A stretch of 37,668 bases of DNA from an uncultured Clostridia bacterium. Its GTDB lineage: Bacteria; Bacillota; Clostridia; Christensenellales; Borkfalkiaceae. The stretch is taken from NCBI GenBank assembly GCA_944368065.1, contig CALVWV010000025.1, positions 1 through 37,668 of the forward strand, written 5' to 3'. The position numbers and the translations under genes are program-made. This document shows, piece by piece, positions 8,180 through 16,093 of this stretch (its first letter is position 1; every line of letters begins with the position of its first letter). The notes under the pieces were generated by a model that had not been told where the DNA came from, did not search any database, and saw nothing but the letters and a program-made list of their open reading frames with translations.

Positions 8180-9121
8180 TCACGCAAAAGCCAGACAAAT
8201 GAGCCCCGCAACCGCGGTGACGGCAAAGTACGCATAAGAAATTTTACTTTCCGCATAGCCCTTCATCTGGAAATGATGGTGAACGGGCGCCATTAAAAAG
8301 ATGCGGCGCCTTGTCCGTTTATAGTATATTACCTGAGCTATTACGGATATTCCCGAAACTACGAACATTATGCCGATTACGGGAATATAAAAGGCGTTGC
8401 CCGAAAAAACAGAAACGCAGCTTATGAACGCGCCGAGCGCAAGCGAGCCCGTATCGCCCATAAAAACAGAAGCCCTGTTTGTGTTGAATATCAGAAATGC
8501 GCCGACCGCCCCGCACATTATAAACGACGGCAGCGAAAGCACGCTGCCCGAAATGGTTAAAAGCGCGCCCATTGCAGCAAGGTATGCAAGCGAAGTTCCG
8601 CCCGCAAGTCCGTCCAGCCCGTCTGTTAAATTTACGCAGTTGACCGTGGCGAGAAATATGAAAACTGCAAGCGGAATGACTCCCCAGCTAAGATCTACGG
8701 CAAGCTTTGCAAACGGCACGTTTACTTTTGTTATGCCGCTTAAATAGCAGTAAACCGCGGCGATGACGGCAATCGCGCACTGAAAAATTATTTTCTGATA
8801 TGGTCTTAGTCCGAGGTTTTCCTTGCGGTAAATCTTTAAAAAGTCGTCGGTGAAACCCACGAGGCAGAAGCCCGCAGTTATAACCAGCGTTAAGTTTACC
8901 GTAGCGTTGGTTACGCCGCAGAAGCAGACGCTTACAACCGCCGCCGCACACACAAAAGCCAGCCCGCCCATTGTGGGCGTGCCGCTTTTGCCTTTATGTT
9001 CCTTGACATAGCCTAAAATGTACTGCCCCGCCTTCAGTCTTTTTAAAAGGGGCGTCAGAATAAGGCAGAGTGCAAGGGAAAAGAAGAATGCCGCCAGCGC
9101 GGCGGCGCTTGCCGTTTTCAT
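8180..9121 (-). CDS. mraY: Phospho-MurNAc-pentapeptide transferase MraY
   Basis: MraY transfers phospho-MurNAc-pentapeptide to undecaprenyl phosphate to make lipid I, in the membrane. The 313-aa protein has about ten hydrophobic helices and all diagnostic cytoplasmic motifs: GFTDDFLK, NLTDGLDGLAGG, FMGDTGSLALG (catalytic Asp residues) and MAPVHHHFQMKG (the HHH motif). It starts 8 bp after the murE stop and ends 8 bp before the chosen murD start. Confidence 0.97.
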   Translation of the reverse strand: MKTASAAALAAFFFSLALCLILTPLLKRLKAGQYILGYVKEHKGKSGTPTMGGLAFVCAAAVVSVCFCGVTNATVNLTLVITAGFCLVGFTDDFLKIYRKENLGLRPYQKIIFQCAIAVIAAVYCYLSGITKVNVPFAKLAVDLSWGVIPLAVFIFLATVNCVNLTDGLDGLAGGTSLAYLAAMGALLTISGSVLSLPSFIMCGAVGAFLIFNTNRASVFMGDTGSLALGAFISCVSVFSGNAFYIPVIGIMFVVSGISVIAQVIYYKRTRRRIFLMAPVHHHFQMKGYAESKISYAYFAVTAVAGLICLAFA

Positions 9122-9129
9122 AGTTTATT

Positions 9130-10563
9130 TCAGCTTATAATGTTTTTTATGACTGTATTGTCATTGTAGCTGTGTTTTATACCCGTTATCTCCTGATAAG
9201 TTTCGCCGCCCTTGCCCGCAACGAGAAGCATGTCGCCCTCTCTTAAAAGGCCTATGGCGTACTGCGTCGCCGTTTCCCTGTCAGTTACGGTAACGTAAGA
9301 TTTACCCGAAGGTCGCACACCCTCTTCTATCTGTAAAATTATATCGTACGGGTCTTCGTACCGCGGATTATCCGAAGTGATTATTATAAAGTCCGCATAC
9401 TTTGCAGCAACCGCGCCCATCAAAGGTCTTTTTGTTCTGTCCCTGTTTCCGCCACAGCCGAAAAGACAGTAAAGCTTGCCGGAGCAGAGTTTTTTCAGCG
9501 ACTGCAACGACTTTTCAAGTCCGTCGGGAGTATGCGCGAAATCGACGAAAATATCCGCGCCGTTATAAGACCCGACGCGCTCAAGCCTTCCCGGCACGCT
9601 TTTAAGCAAAGATAGCCCTTCGGCTATTTTTTCCGTGCTTATTCCCAGCATCTTTGCGCACGCTGCCGCCGCCATTGCGTTGTACACGTTATGCACGGCG
9701 GGAAGATTGAGCTTTATTTCGTAAAGCTCGTCGAAAAGGTTGAGAACGAACGTCGTTCCCGAAATGCTCTCCTCCACGTCTATGGCAAACACGTCTGCGG
9801 GATTTTTCAGTCCGTACGTCACGGAGGAAGGCGCGGTCCGCATAATTTCAATTCCCGTTTTATCGTCAGAATTGATTACCGAAAAACGGCACCTGCCGTC
9901 CTCGAACAGTTTTTTCTTGCAGTCCGCATACTGCTTCATGTCGCGGAAAAAATCGAGATGGTCCTGCGTGCAGTTTGTAAATATGCCAGCGGCAAATCTT
10001 ATTCCTGCCGTCTTGTCGAAATAAAGCGCGTGCGCGGAAACTTCCATGAACACATACTCCACGCCGCAGTCAGCCATTTCCCTTAAGACTGAGTGCAGAT
10101 AAACGGGGTCGGGCGTGGTGAGTTCGGGAGATATGAATCTTCCCGCAAACGATATGCCGAGCGTGCCTATCACCCCGGCCGACCTGCCCGCCGCAGAAAA
10201 AATCGATGCGAGCATGTAAGTCGTGGTGGTCTTGCCGTTTGTGCCCGTAACCGCCACTATTTTAAGATTTTTATCTGCGCAGCCGTAAAAAATGCGCGCA
10301 GCCACGGCAACCGCCGCCCTGCCGTCCTTTACAACAATCTGCGGAAGAGAGCAGCCGAGCCTGCGCTCGCATACAAGCGCGGCCGCGCCCGCCTTCTCTG
10401 CCGCCGCCGCGCAGCTGTGGGAATCGAATTTAGTGCCCTTGTAGCAAAAAAACAAATCGCCTTTTTTTATTTTTGAACTGTCGGTGCACAGCCCCGTAAT
10501 TTCAGCTTCCGTATCCCCCTCTGCAGTTCCGCCGAGCGCCTGCACAAGCATGCTTAATTTCAT
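9130..10563 (-). CDS. murE: MurE ligase, meso-diaminopimelate type
   Basis: MurE adds the third residue of the stem peptide. The ATP loop GTNGKTTT is at 107-114. The specificity motif DNPR (398-401, in TSDNPRYEDP) is the meso-diaminopimelate version, so the cell wall should contain DAP rather than lysine. The 477-aa length is standard. The start ATG at 10563 has GGAG 6 nt upstream. One oddity: the usual GKGHE motif near the C-terminus reads GKGGE (450-454), so the conserved His is replaced by Gly. The gene lies 28 bp downstream of the PBP gene. Confidence 0.95.
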   Translation of the reverse strand: MKLSMLVQALGGTAEGDTEAEITGLCTDSSKIKKGDLFFCYKGTKFDSHSCAAAAEKAGAAALVCERRLGCSLPQIVVKDGRAAVAVAARIFYGCADKNLKIVAVTGTNGKTTTTYMLASIFSAAGRSAGVIGTLGISFAGRFISPELTTPDPVYLHSVLREMADCGVEYVFMEVSAHALYFDKTAGIRFAAGIFTNCTQDHLDFFRDMKQYADCKKKLFEDGRCRFSVINSDDKTGIEIMRTAPSSVTYGLKNPADVFAIDVEESISGTTFVLNLFDELYEIKLNLPAVHNVYNAMAAAACAKMLGISTEKIAEGLSLLKSVPGRLERVGSYNGADIFVDFAHTPDGLEKSLQSLKKLCSGKLYCLFGCGGNRDRTKRPLMGAVAAKYADFIIITSDNPRYEDPYDIILQIEEGVRPSGKSYVTVTDRETATQYAIGLLREGDMLLVAGKGGETYQEITGIKHSYNDNTVIKNIIS

Positions 10564-10591
10564 TGATGTCTCCTTAAAGATTAACGCCCCG

Positions 10592-12283
10592 TCAACAGAA
10601 AGGGCTGATATTTTTTATGGCTATTATGTCTTCAAAAATTTCTTTGGCTACAGGCGCCGCCACGGCGCTGCCGTAGTAAGTGCCCTGAGGTTCGTCTACC
10701 GTTATAAGCGCAAGATAGCGCGGTTCGTCGGAAGGGAAAAAGCCTACGAAAGAGGAAACATACTTGCCCGAAGCAATTCTGCCGTCCTCGTATTTCTGCG
10801 CCGTACCCGTTTTGCCGCCCACTTTGTATCCTTCTATGTACGCATTTTTGCCGCTGCCTTCGGTAACCACTCCTTCGAGCATCTTTGCAAGAAGTTCTGA
10901 AGCTTCCTCGCTAATCACCTTGTTTTTGAGTACGGAAGCAAACTGCTGTTTCGTGCCGTCGGCAGACACAATCCCGCCTGCTATGCGGGGGACGTAATAA
11001 TTTCCGCCGTTGACCGCCGCAGCGACGGCGCACGCAAGCTGAAGCTGGGTGACTGCAACCGTCTGGCCGAAACCTATGCGCGCAAGGTCGCAATTTCTTA
11101 CGAGCGACTGCGGCAGAAGCATTCCCACAGCCTCGCCAGAAAAGTCTATGCCCGTAACGTTGCCGAAACCGAACGCAGAAAGATAGTCGTAAAAGGTATC
11201 CGTGCCGAGCGCCAGAGCTATATCCGTAAAGCACGGGTTGCAGCTGTTGTTCAGCGCCTGGGCAAGGGTCTGGTTGGAATGCTTGCCGTTTTTATGGTCC
11301 GACCAGCATTTTATCGTAGTGCCGTCCACCGAGCGGGTGCGGCTGGAATTGAATACATATTCGGGCGAAAAGGCGGCGGTGTTGCCCCTTAAATATTCTT
11401 CGAGGTCGGCGGCTGCCGTTATAACCTTGAAAGTCGAGCCAGGTTCGTATATGTCCACCACCGCCTTATTGCGCGAGAGCGAATTGAGCGTTTGCATATC
11501 GTCGCGCGGGACGTCGTTCAGATTGTACGACGGGTAGTTTACCATCGCCAGAACTTCAAAATTCTGCGGGTCGAGCACTACGCACGAAACGGATTTTGCT
11601 CCGCTCGAAACATAAACGTTTCTCATCGCCTGCTCCGCGGCAAGCTGGATTTCAGCGTCTATCGTCAGAAACAAAGACGCCCCGTCCTCAGCGGGACTAT
11701 ATACCACGGCGGCGTTTTCGCGCTCTACGCCGACTATGTCGGTGGCGTATAAAATTTCGCCGTTTTTGCCGGAAAGCAGCTCATTGTAATATTTTTCAAG
11801 CCCCGAAATACCCGAGCCGTCCGTAGAAGTGAAGCCGAGCACCTGACAGAGCGCGTCGCCGTAAGTATAGACGCGCGTATTGTCGCGCGAGTAATATACC
11901 CCCGAAAAATCGTAAGATATAAGCTGCTGTATCTCATTTTCAGAAGCGTGTTTGGCAACCGTCACTTCGGAAACTCCGCTCTTTGAAATATCCGAGTAAA
12001 CCTCACTCTTGTCGAGCCCGAAAATGCCAGAAAGAACGGTCGCCAAGTACTCCTTGTCTTCGACCGCCGCGGGACGGACGAATACGCTGTATGTATTTTT
12101 GTTGCCCGCAAGCACTGCGCCGTTCCTGTCGTAAATCGCCCCGCGCGAAGCAATTACAGGTATTTCCCTGTTCCACTGGTCCGCCGCGCGCAGGGTAAGC
12201 TGCCCGCCGGAAACTACCTGCAGCCAGAAAAATCTGCCGGCAATTATGCAAAAAATAAAGGCTATTGCCAGAATTACCGACAA
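10592..12283 (-). CDS. ftsI: Septal transpeptidase, FtsI/SpoVD-type class B PBP
   Basis: This class B penicillin-binding protein cross-links septal peptidoglycan. It has an N-terminal membrane helix (about 3-24), a dimerisation/pedestal region starting at IASRGAIYDRNG, and a transpeptidase domain with Ser283 in PGSTFK, the second motif SCN (347-349) and KTGT (491-494). It has no C-terminal PASTA domain. The start is uncertain. The only NTG is the TTG at 12283, just 3 nt after GAGG, and it drops the basic cytoplasmic segment. The same frame runs upstream to about 12364 and encodes a family-like leader ending in LQKRLL, preceded by GGAG at 12356-12359, but it holds no ATG, GTG or TTG. Alternatives are a rare ATC start at 12346 or a sequence error. 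An FtsI or SpoVD role cannot be separated by sequence alone. Confidence 0.92.
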   Translation of the reverse strand: MSVILAIAFIFCIIAGRFFWLQVVSGGQLTLRAADQWNREIPVIASRGAIYDRNGAVLAGNKNTYSVFVRPAAVEDKEYLATVLSGIFGLDKSEVYSDISKSGVSEVTVAKHASENEIQQLISYDFSGVYYSRDNTRVYTYGDALCQVLGFTSTDGSGISGLEKYYNELLSGKNGEILYATDIVGVERENAAVVYSPAEDGASLFLTIDAEIQLAAEQAMRNVYVSSGAKSVSCVVLDPQNFEVLAMVNYPSYNLNDVPRDDMQTLNSLSRNKAVVDIYEPGSTFKVITAAADLEEYLRGNTAAFSPEYVFNSSRTRSVDGTTIKCWSDHKNGKHSNQTLAQALNNSCNPCFTDIALALGTDTFYDYLSAFGFGNVTGIDFSGEAVGMLLPQSLVRNCDLARIGFGQTVAVTQLQLACAVAAAVNGGNYYVPRIAGGIVSADGTKQQFASVLKNKVISEEASELLAKMLEGVVTEGSGKNAYIEGYKVGGKTGTAQKYEDGRIASGKYVSSFVGFFPSDEPRYLALITVDEPQGTYYGSAVAAPVAKEIFEDIIAIKNISPFC

Positions 12284-12377
12284 TAACCTCTTTTGTAAAA
12301 CAGTTACGGAAAATCCGTATTTTTCAGTTTTGATTTTATTTCTGATAGCCTTTTTCTCCGCTATTAATTATTCGCAG

Positions 12378-13289
12378 TCAATTCAGCCAGCCCTGCTCAA
12401 GCGCCACATTGTAAACGTTTTCATACGATGTTACGCTTTCAACGTCCGCATATGCGCTTTCGTAAGCCGCGCGGGCGGTATCTGCCATGCCCTCAAGCTG
12501 GGTTATATCCGAATTGAGGTTGGATATGATGGCCGAGTTTACTATTATGAGAACGAATACCGCGAGAATGAGTCCCACTATTACGCCTATTATTATCTTG
12601 TCGCGCTTTGTGAGGTTGATTTTGCTTGCGCTCTCATCTCGCTCTGCGGGACGGGCAATTTCGCCCTCCTGCATCGTGCGCGTTCTGCCAGCTATGGCGG
12701 TGCCGTCTGCACTTATCGTCTGATACTGAATGGTCGTAGGCGTAGGACGGAGGTCGTCGCTCTCTTCCTCTGCGGGCTGAACTGCAGGGGCAGCCTGAGC
12801 CGCCGCCATGCTTCTCGCCGCGGCGTATGCCTGGGCGGGCGTGGGCGCATAAGCCTGCGCGGGGCGGTTTACGGGGCTGTCTGCCCTGAAAATATCGGCG
12901 TTTGCGCGCGCATTTTTAACCACGTATACAGGCTGAGCCGCAGACTGCACATTCTGGCTGTACTGAGGCGCAGACTGTGCGGGCTGGACATACTCCTGCT
13001 GAACGGGAGCGCGGCGCGCGATTATTCCGTTAGCTTCGTAAAGCTGAGCGGGCGCGGCAGGCTGAGCGGTAACTTCGGCTACGGGTTCAGCCGCCTTTAC
13101 CACCTGCGCACCGTCGGTATCTATACTTGCAACGACGTCTTTGATTTTATATTCGGGATTGAGAAGGCGCGCAAGATTATCCTTCATGCGTGCGTTGTGA
13201 AGCTCGTCGGCGTTCATGCCGGCGCGGCTGTCTCTTTCATTTATCTGCTGTGAAAATTTCCTTTCGATTACCGGGGTTGCGACTGCCAT
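12378..13289 (-). CDS. FtsL-like divisome protein with long disordered cytoplasmic region
   Basis: The place between rsmH and the PBP gene is that of ftsL. The topology also fits: one transmembrane helix (about 232-255, GVIVGLILAVFVLIIV) followed by a short extracytoplasmic coiled-coil-like segment (SNLNSDITQLEGMADTARAA) to the C-terminus. The protein is 303 aa, against roughly 100-130 for typical FtsL. The extra length is a cytoplasmic N-terminus of about 230 residues rich in Ala, Pro and Gln, with QYSQ- and QPAQS-like words that resemble the FtsZ linker. The start ATG at 13289 has GGAG 6 nt upstream. FtsL is the likely role by position and topology. No direct sequence signature proves it. 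Confidence 0.7.
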   Translation of the reverse strand: MAVATPVIERKFSQQINERDSRAGMNADELHNARMKDNLARLLNPEYKIKDVVASIDTDGAQVVKAAEPVAEVTAQPAAPAQLYEANGIIARRAPVQQEYVQPAQSAPQYSQNVQSAAQPVYVVKNARANADIFRADSPVNRPAQAYAPTPAQAYAAARSMAAAQAAPAVQPAEEESDDLRPTPTTIQYQTISADGTAIAGRTRTMQEGEIARPAERDESASKINLTKRDKIIIGVIVGLILAVFVLIIVNSAIISNLNSDITQLEGMADTARAAYESAYADVESVTSYENVYNVALEQGWLN

Positions 13290-13320
13290 AATCCACTCCT
13301 TAACACTGGCCGTTAAACCG

Positions 13321-14262
13321 CTAAATAATTTTTTGTGCTACCCTGAGTTTTGCCGAACGCGAACGCGAATTTATTACCATCTCTTTCGGTCCAGCCACTA
13401 CAGGTTTTTTCGTAAGTACCTCTATTTCTTTTTTCTTTCCGCATACGCAGACGGGCAGCTCTTTCGGGCAGATGCAGTCCGTTTCAAGGTAGCGGAACGC
13501 GTTTTTTACTATTCTGTCTTCCAGCGAATGAAATGTGAGTATGGCTATCCTTCCGCCTTTTTTAAGCCTTCGGGTAAGACCTAAAACAGCTTCGTACAGC
13601 CCTGAAAGCTCGCCGTTCACTTCTATGCGGACTGCCTGAAAACTTTTACGGGCGGCAGGTCCGTTCTGCTGGAATTTCTTCGGAATGCTTTCTTCTATTA
13701 TCTTCACGAACTCGCCGCACGTTTTGATGCGGGAGCGCTCCCTCGCTTTAACCACGTTTGCGGCTATCTGCGAGGCAAATTTTTCTTCGCCGTACTCTTT
13801 TAAGATTTCGGCGAGTTTTTTCTGCGGATATTCGTTTATAACTTCTTCCGCCGTGAGCGGCGCCGTCATATCCATTCGCATGTCGAGCGGCGCGTCTGCG
13901 CACATGTATGAAAATCCGCGTTCGGGTTCGTCTATCTGGTGACTGGATATGCCGAAGTCGAGCATTACGCCGTCCAGAAAGTCAACACCTTCTTCTGCAA
14001 GCACCTCTTCAAAATTTTTGAAGTTGGATTTGTGTATCGAAAAACGGCCTTCAAACGGGGAAAGTTTCTGCGTTGCCGCCGCTATCGCCTCATCGTCGAG
14101 GTCGGTGGCTATCAGCCTTCCTTCGGGAGACGAGCGCCTGAGTATTTCGTATGAATGACCGCCGCCGCCTAAAGTGCCGTCGAAGTAAATTCCGCCGCTT
14201 GTCGGCTGAAGTCCTTGCATGCACTCTTCAAGCATTACGGGAAAGTGTGAAAACGAACTCAT
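13321..14262 (-). CDS. rsmH: 16S rRNA (cytosine-1402-N4)-methyltransferase RsmH
   Basis: RsmH (MraW) methylates N4 of C1402 in 16S rRNA using S-adenosylmethionine. The start ATG at 14262 gives 313 aa beginning MSSFSHFPVMLEE, the family N-terminus. An upstream open frame of 39 codons only shadows mraZ. Motifs include the SAM loop DGTLGGGGHS, DFGISSHQID, ERGFSY, the block NGPAARKSFQAVRIEVN and ILTFHSLEDRIVK. The ATG lies one base after the mraZ stop, so the two genes are translationally coupled. Confidence 0.97.
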   Translation of the reverse strand: MSSFSHFPVMLEECMQGLQPTSGGIYFDGTLGGGGHSYEILRRSSPEGRLIATDLDDEAIAAATQKLSPFEGRFSIHKSNFKNFEEVLAEEGVDFLDGVMLDFGISSHQIDEPERGFSYMCADAPLDMRMDMTAPLTAEEVINEYPQKKLAEILKEYGEEKFASQIAANVVKARERSRIKTCGEFVKIIEESIPKKFQQNGPAARKSFQAVRIEVNGELSGLYEAVLGLTRRLKKGGRIAILTFHSLEDRIVKNAFRYLETDCICPKELPVCVCGKKKEIEVLTKKPVVAGPKEMVINSRSRSAKLRVAQKII

Positions 14263-14263
14263 C

Positions 14264-14692
14264 TTAAATACCGAGCGAATCAAAATATTCGTTGTAGTTC
14301 GAATCGTCGTCGGCAAAGTACTCGTCGTAAACTTCCTTGGCCCAGATTTCCGCTCTGTTTCCGACTCCGCAGAAAACAATGTCTTTTTTGATGCGGGCGA
14401 ACTCCCTTAAGTTTGCGGGGAGCACCACCCTGCCCTGACTGTCTTCTTCGGCGAGGACGAACGATTTTGTGAATGCCCTTATGCCGCGGCGCTTTTCTGC
14501 GTCCGACATTTTTACTTCCTCTATCTTGGCAAACTGTTCTTTTGCAATCTCCTCGGGGAACACGAAAAGACAGCCGTCGGTACCCTTGGCGAAATAGTAG
14601 TTATCGCCAAGCTCCTTTTTGAGTTTGGAAGGCACCCTTATTCTGTTTTTAGCGTCGAGCTGGTGATTGTATTCACCCGTGAGAAAAAACAT
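14264..14692 (-). CDS. mraZ: Transcriptional regulator MraZ
   Basis: MraZ is a SpoVT/AbrB-fold DNA-binding protein encoded first in the division cluster, and it represses its own promoter in other bacteria. The 142-aa product carries both family repeats (residues about 5-50, GEYNHQLDAKNRIRVPSKLK, and 80-125, EDSQGRVVLPANLREFA), each with the conserved DxxGR/DAKNR-type core. The start is the ATG at 14692, with AAGG upstream. Two GTGGT repeats in the promoter are candidate binding sites for the product. Confidence 0.96.
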   Translation of the reverse strand: MFFLTGEYNHQLDAKNRIRVPSKLKKELGDNYYFAKGTDGCLFVFPEEIAKEQFAKIEEVKMSDAEKRRGIRAFTKSFVLAEEDSQGRVVLPANLREFARIKKDIVFCGVGNRAEIWAKEVYDEYFADDDSNYNEYFDSLGI

Positions 14693-14722
14693 TTATATTA
14701 CCTTAAATAAAACTGTAATCTA

Positions 14723-14755
14723 ATGATATCATTAAAATTGACCACTGTCAACCAC
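14723..14755 (-). promoter_or_regulatory. mraZ promoter with paired GTGGT operator repeats
   Basis: On the minus strand TTGACA (14746-14751) and TATCAT (14723-14728) are 17 nt apart, upstream of mraZ. Two GTGGT words (14751-14755 and 14741-14745) are spaced with a 10-bp period and flank the -35 hexamer. MraZ in other bacteria binds short GTGG/TGGG-type repeats with about one helical turn of spacing, so this is a good autoregulatory operator candidate. Confidence 0.75.
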
Positions 14756-14801
14756 CTTATATATTTTTTTTAGTAATTTTTAAAATTTTCATTTATTAAC
14801 A

Positions 14802-14810
14802 TTATCCACA
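14802..14810 (+). promoter_or_regulatory. Perfect DnaA-box match
   Basis: TTATCCACA is an exact match to the consensus DnaA box. It lies between murI and the mraZ promoter in AT-rich DNA. Only one copy was seen, so this is not an origin. Chance occurrence is possible. Confidence 0.4.
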
Positions 14811-14818
14811 AAAGCCCG

Positions 14819-14842
14819 AAAATATGAAAATTCTCATATTTT
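14819..14842 (-). terminator. Weak AT-rich hairpin at the end of murI
   Basis: A 9-bp AT-rich stem (AAAATATGA / TCATATTTT, loop of 6) overlaps the murI stop codon. The following minus-strand bases are only moderately T-rich, so termination would be weak. Confidence 0.3.
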
Positions 14843-15596
14843 AATGTTTGAATTTTTCAAATACCGCGCGATTTTTTACGAAATTACCGCAAAAAAAGGA
14901 TATTTTGGCGGTTTGCGAAGAAAAGTGGTCAGTTATCCCTAAAACTGATTGCAAGTGGTCAGCCGTCCCTGCTATTCCATCAAAAATTTTACAGTTATAC
15001 AATTTTTTAATATATTTTTCAATGAAAATATAATGTGTACAACCTAAAACAACTGAGTTGAAATTTCCTTTCGGAAGGCTGAAGGCAATTTTTTCAAGGT
15101 CGGGAGAAAAAATATTTTGCTCAATTTTATTGGCAAGATTGCGGCAAGGATAAATTGTGGCGCGCGCGCCGTATTTTGAAATAAGAGCGGAAAATGCAGC
15201 GCTTCTGCACGTTGCTTCAGTAGCCAGAACGAGGAAATTTCCGCCGTATTCGCAGGCCTGTTTTACCGCCGGTTCAACCCCGAGAACGGGAAAAGAATAT
15301 TTTGCTCTGAGCGACCTGACGCAGTTTGCCGTCACCGTGTTGCAGGCGACCACAGCGGCATCGGGATGCACGGCTGCAATTTTTTCAAACACGGAAAACA
15401 CAAGCTCATAGATGCGCTCCTCTTCAAGGTTGCCGTACGGCACGTTATAATTATCGGCAAAATACATATAATCGGCCTGAGGAACGCGGCGGGCGCATTC
15501 TATTAAAAGATTGACCCCGCCTATGCCGCTGTCAAACAGGCAGACCAGCGGGCGGCGCGCATTTATGTCTTTTTTTTCGCCGTTAAAGATTTCCAT
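14841..15596 (-). CDS. murI: Glutamate racemase MurI
   Basis: MurI converts L-glutamate to D-glutamate, the substrate of MurD encoded nearby. With the ATG at 15596 the protein has 251 aa. An upstream extension of the frame crosses the rpsT promoter and is not plausible. Signature motifs are FDSGIGGV (Asp22, Ser23), VACNTVTAN with the first catalytic Cys85, and VLGCTHY with the second catalytic Cys186 and His188. No clear ribosome site precedes the ATG. The gene is divergent from rpsT and lies just upstream of the division cluster in the same direction. Confidence 0.94.
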   Translation of the reverse strand: MEIFNGEKKDINARRPLVCLFDSGIGGVNLLIECARRVPQADYMYFADNYNVPYGNLEEERIYELVFSVFEKIAAVHPDAAVVACNTVTANCVRSLRAKYSFPVLGVEPAVKQACEYGGNFLVLATEATCRSAAFSALISKYGARATIYPCRNLANKIEQNIFSPDLEKIAFSLPKGNFNSVVLGCTHYIFIEKYIKKLYNCKIFDGIAGTADHLQSVLGITDHFSSQTAKISFFCGNFVKNRAVFEKFKH

Positions 15597-15659
15597 ACAG
15601 TTAATTATATTTGCCGTCAAAAAATATATGAAAAAATTACGAAAGCGGTTAAAAATTAG

Positions 15660-15688
15660 TTTACAACATCTGTTTTTTATGATAGAAT
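15660..15688 (+). promoter_or_regulatory. Sigma-A promoter of rpsT
   Basis: TTTACA (15660-15665) and TAGAAT (15683-15688) are separated by 17 nt, about 41 bp upstream of the rpsT start. Confidence 0.8.
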
Positions 15689-15729
15689 TACTCAAGAATT
15701 TCAATGATACGCTTAAAGGAGAGATTGAA

Positions 15730-15993
15730 GTGCCTAACATAAAGTCAGCGAAGAAACGCGTTCTTGTAACCGAAAAGAAAACAATAAGGAACAGAGTAGT
15801 AAAGACTCAGGTTAAAAATGCAATAAAGAAGTTCCTTGCAGTAGTAACTACCGGCGATAAGGAAGCCGCAACAGCTATGTTCCCCTCCACCTGCTCGGTT
15901 ATAGACGGCGCAGTTTCGAAGGGCGTTCTTAAAAAGAACACCGCCGCAAACAAGAAGAGCGGACTTGCCAAGAAACTCAACGAAATGGAATAA
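15730..15993 (+). CDS. rpsT: 30S ribosomal protein S20
   Basis: S20 binds 16S rRNA in the small subunit. The start is the GTG at 15730, with AAAGGAG 8 nt upstream. The product (87 aa) begins MPNIKSAKKRVLVTEKK, the S20 N-terminus, and ends with the usual lysine-rich helices (KKNTAANKKSGLAKKL). The longer open frame upstream runs through the promoter and antisense to murI and is not real. The gene is monocistronic, with its own promoter and terminator. Confidence 0.97.
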   Translation: MPNIKSAKKRVLVTEKKTIRNRVVKTQVKNAIKKFLAVVTTGDKEAATAMFPSTCSVIDGAVSKGVLKKNTAANKKSGLAKKLNEME

Positions 15994-16014
15994 TCGCATA
16001 ATTTTATAATTTAT

Positions 16015-16042
16015 GCCGAACGCTTTGCGTTCGGCTTTTTTT
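16015..16042 (+). terminator. rpsT terminator
   Basis: A 9-bp stem (GCCGAACGC / GCGTTCGGC) with a TTT loop is followed by seven T bases, 21 bp past the rpsT stop. Confidence 0.92.
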
Positions 16043-16050
16043 CGTTAGAC

Positions 16051-16093
16051 AAAAAGCCGTGGCTCGCCTGTACTTGCGAGCCGCGGCTTTTTT
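16051..16093. terminator. Second, bidirectional terminator hairpin
   Basis: A long stem (AAAAAGCCGTGGCTCGC at 16051-16067 pairs with GCGAGCCGCGGCTTTTT, one G-T pair, loop CTGTACTT) ends in a T run. It sits 8 bp after the rpsT terminator. The A run on the other side lets it act on the minus strand as well. Confidence 0.8.

Noticed and set aside
14933-14970. Two copies of AAGTGGTCAG within the murI 3' end, resembling the mraZ promoter repeats
   Set aside because: They lie on the opposite strand inside coding sequence and spell the residues TDHF and ADHL. Chance coding similarity is the simpler explanation.
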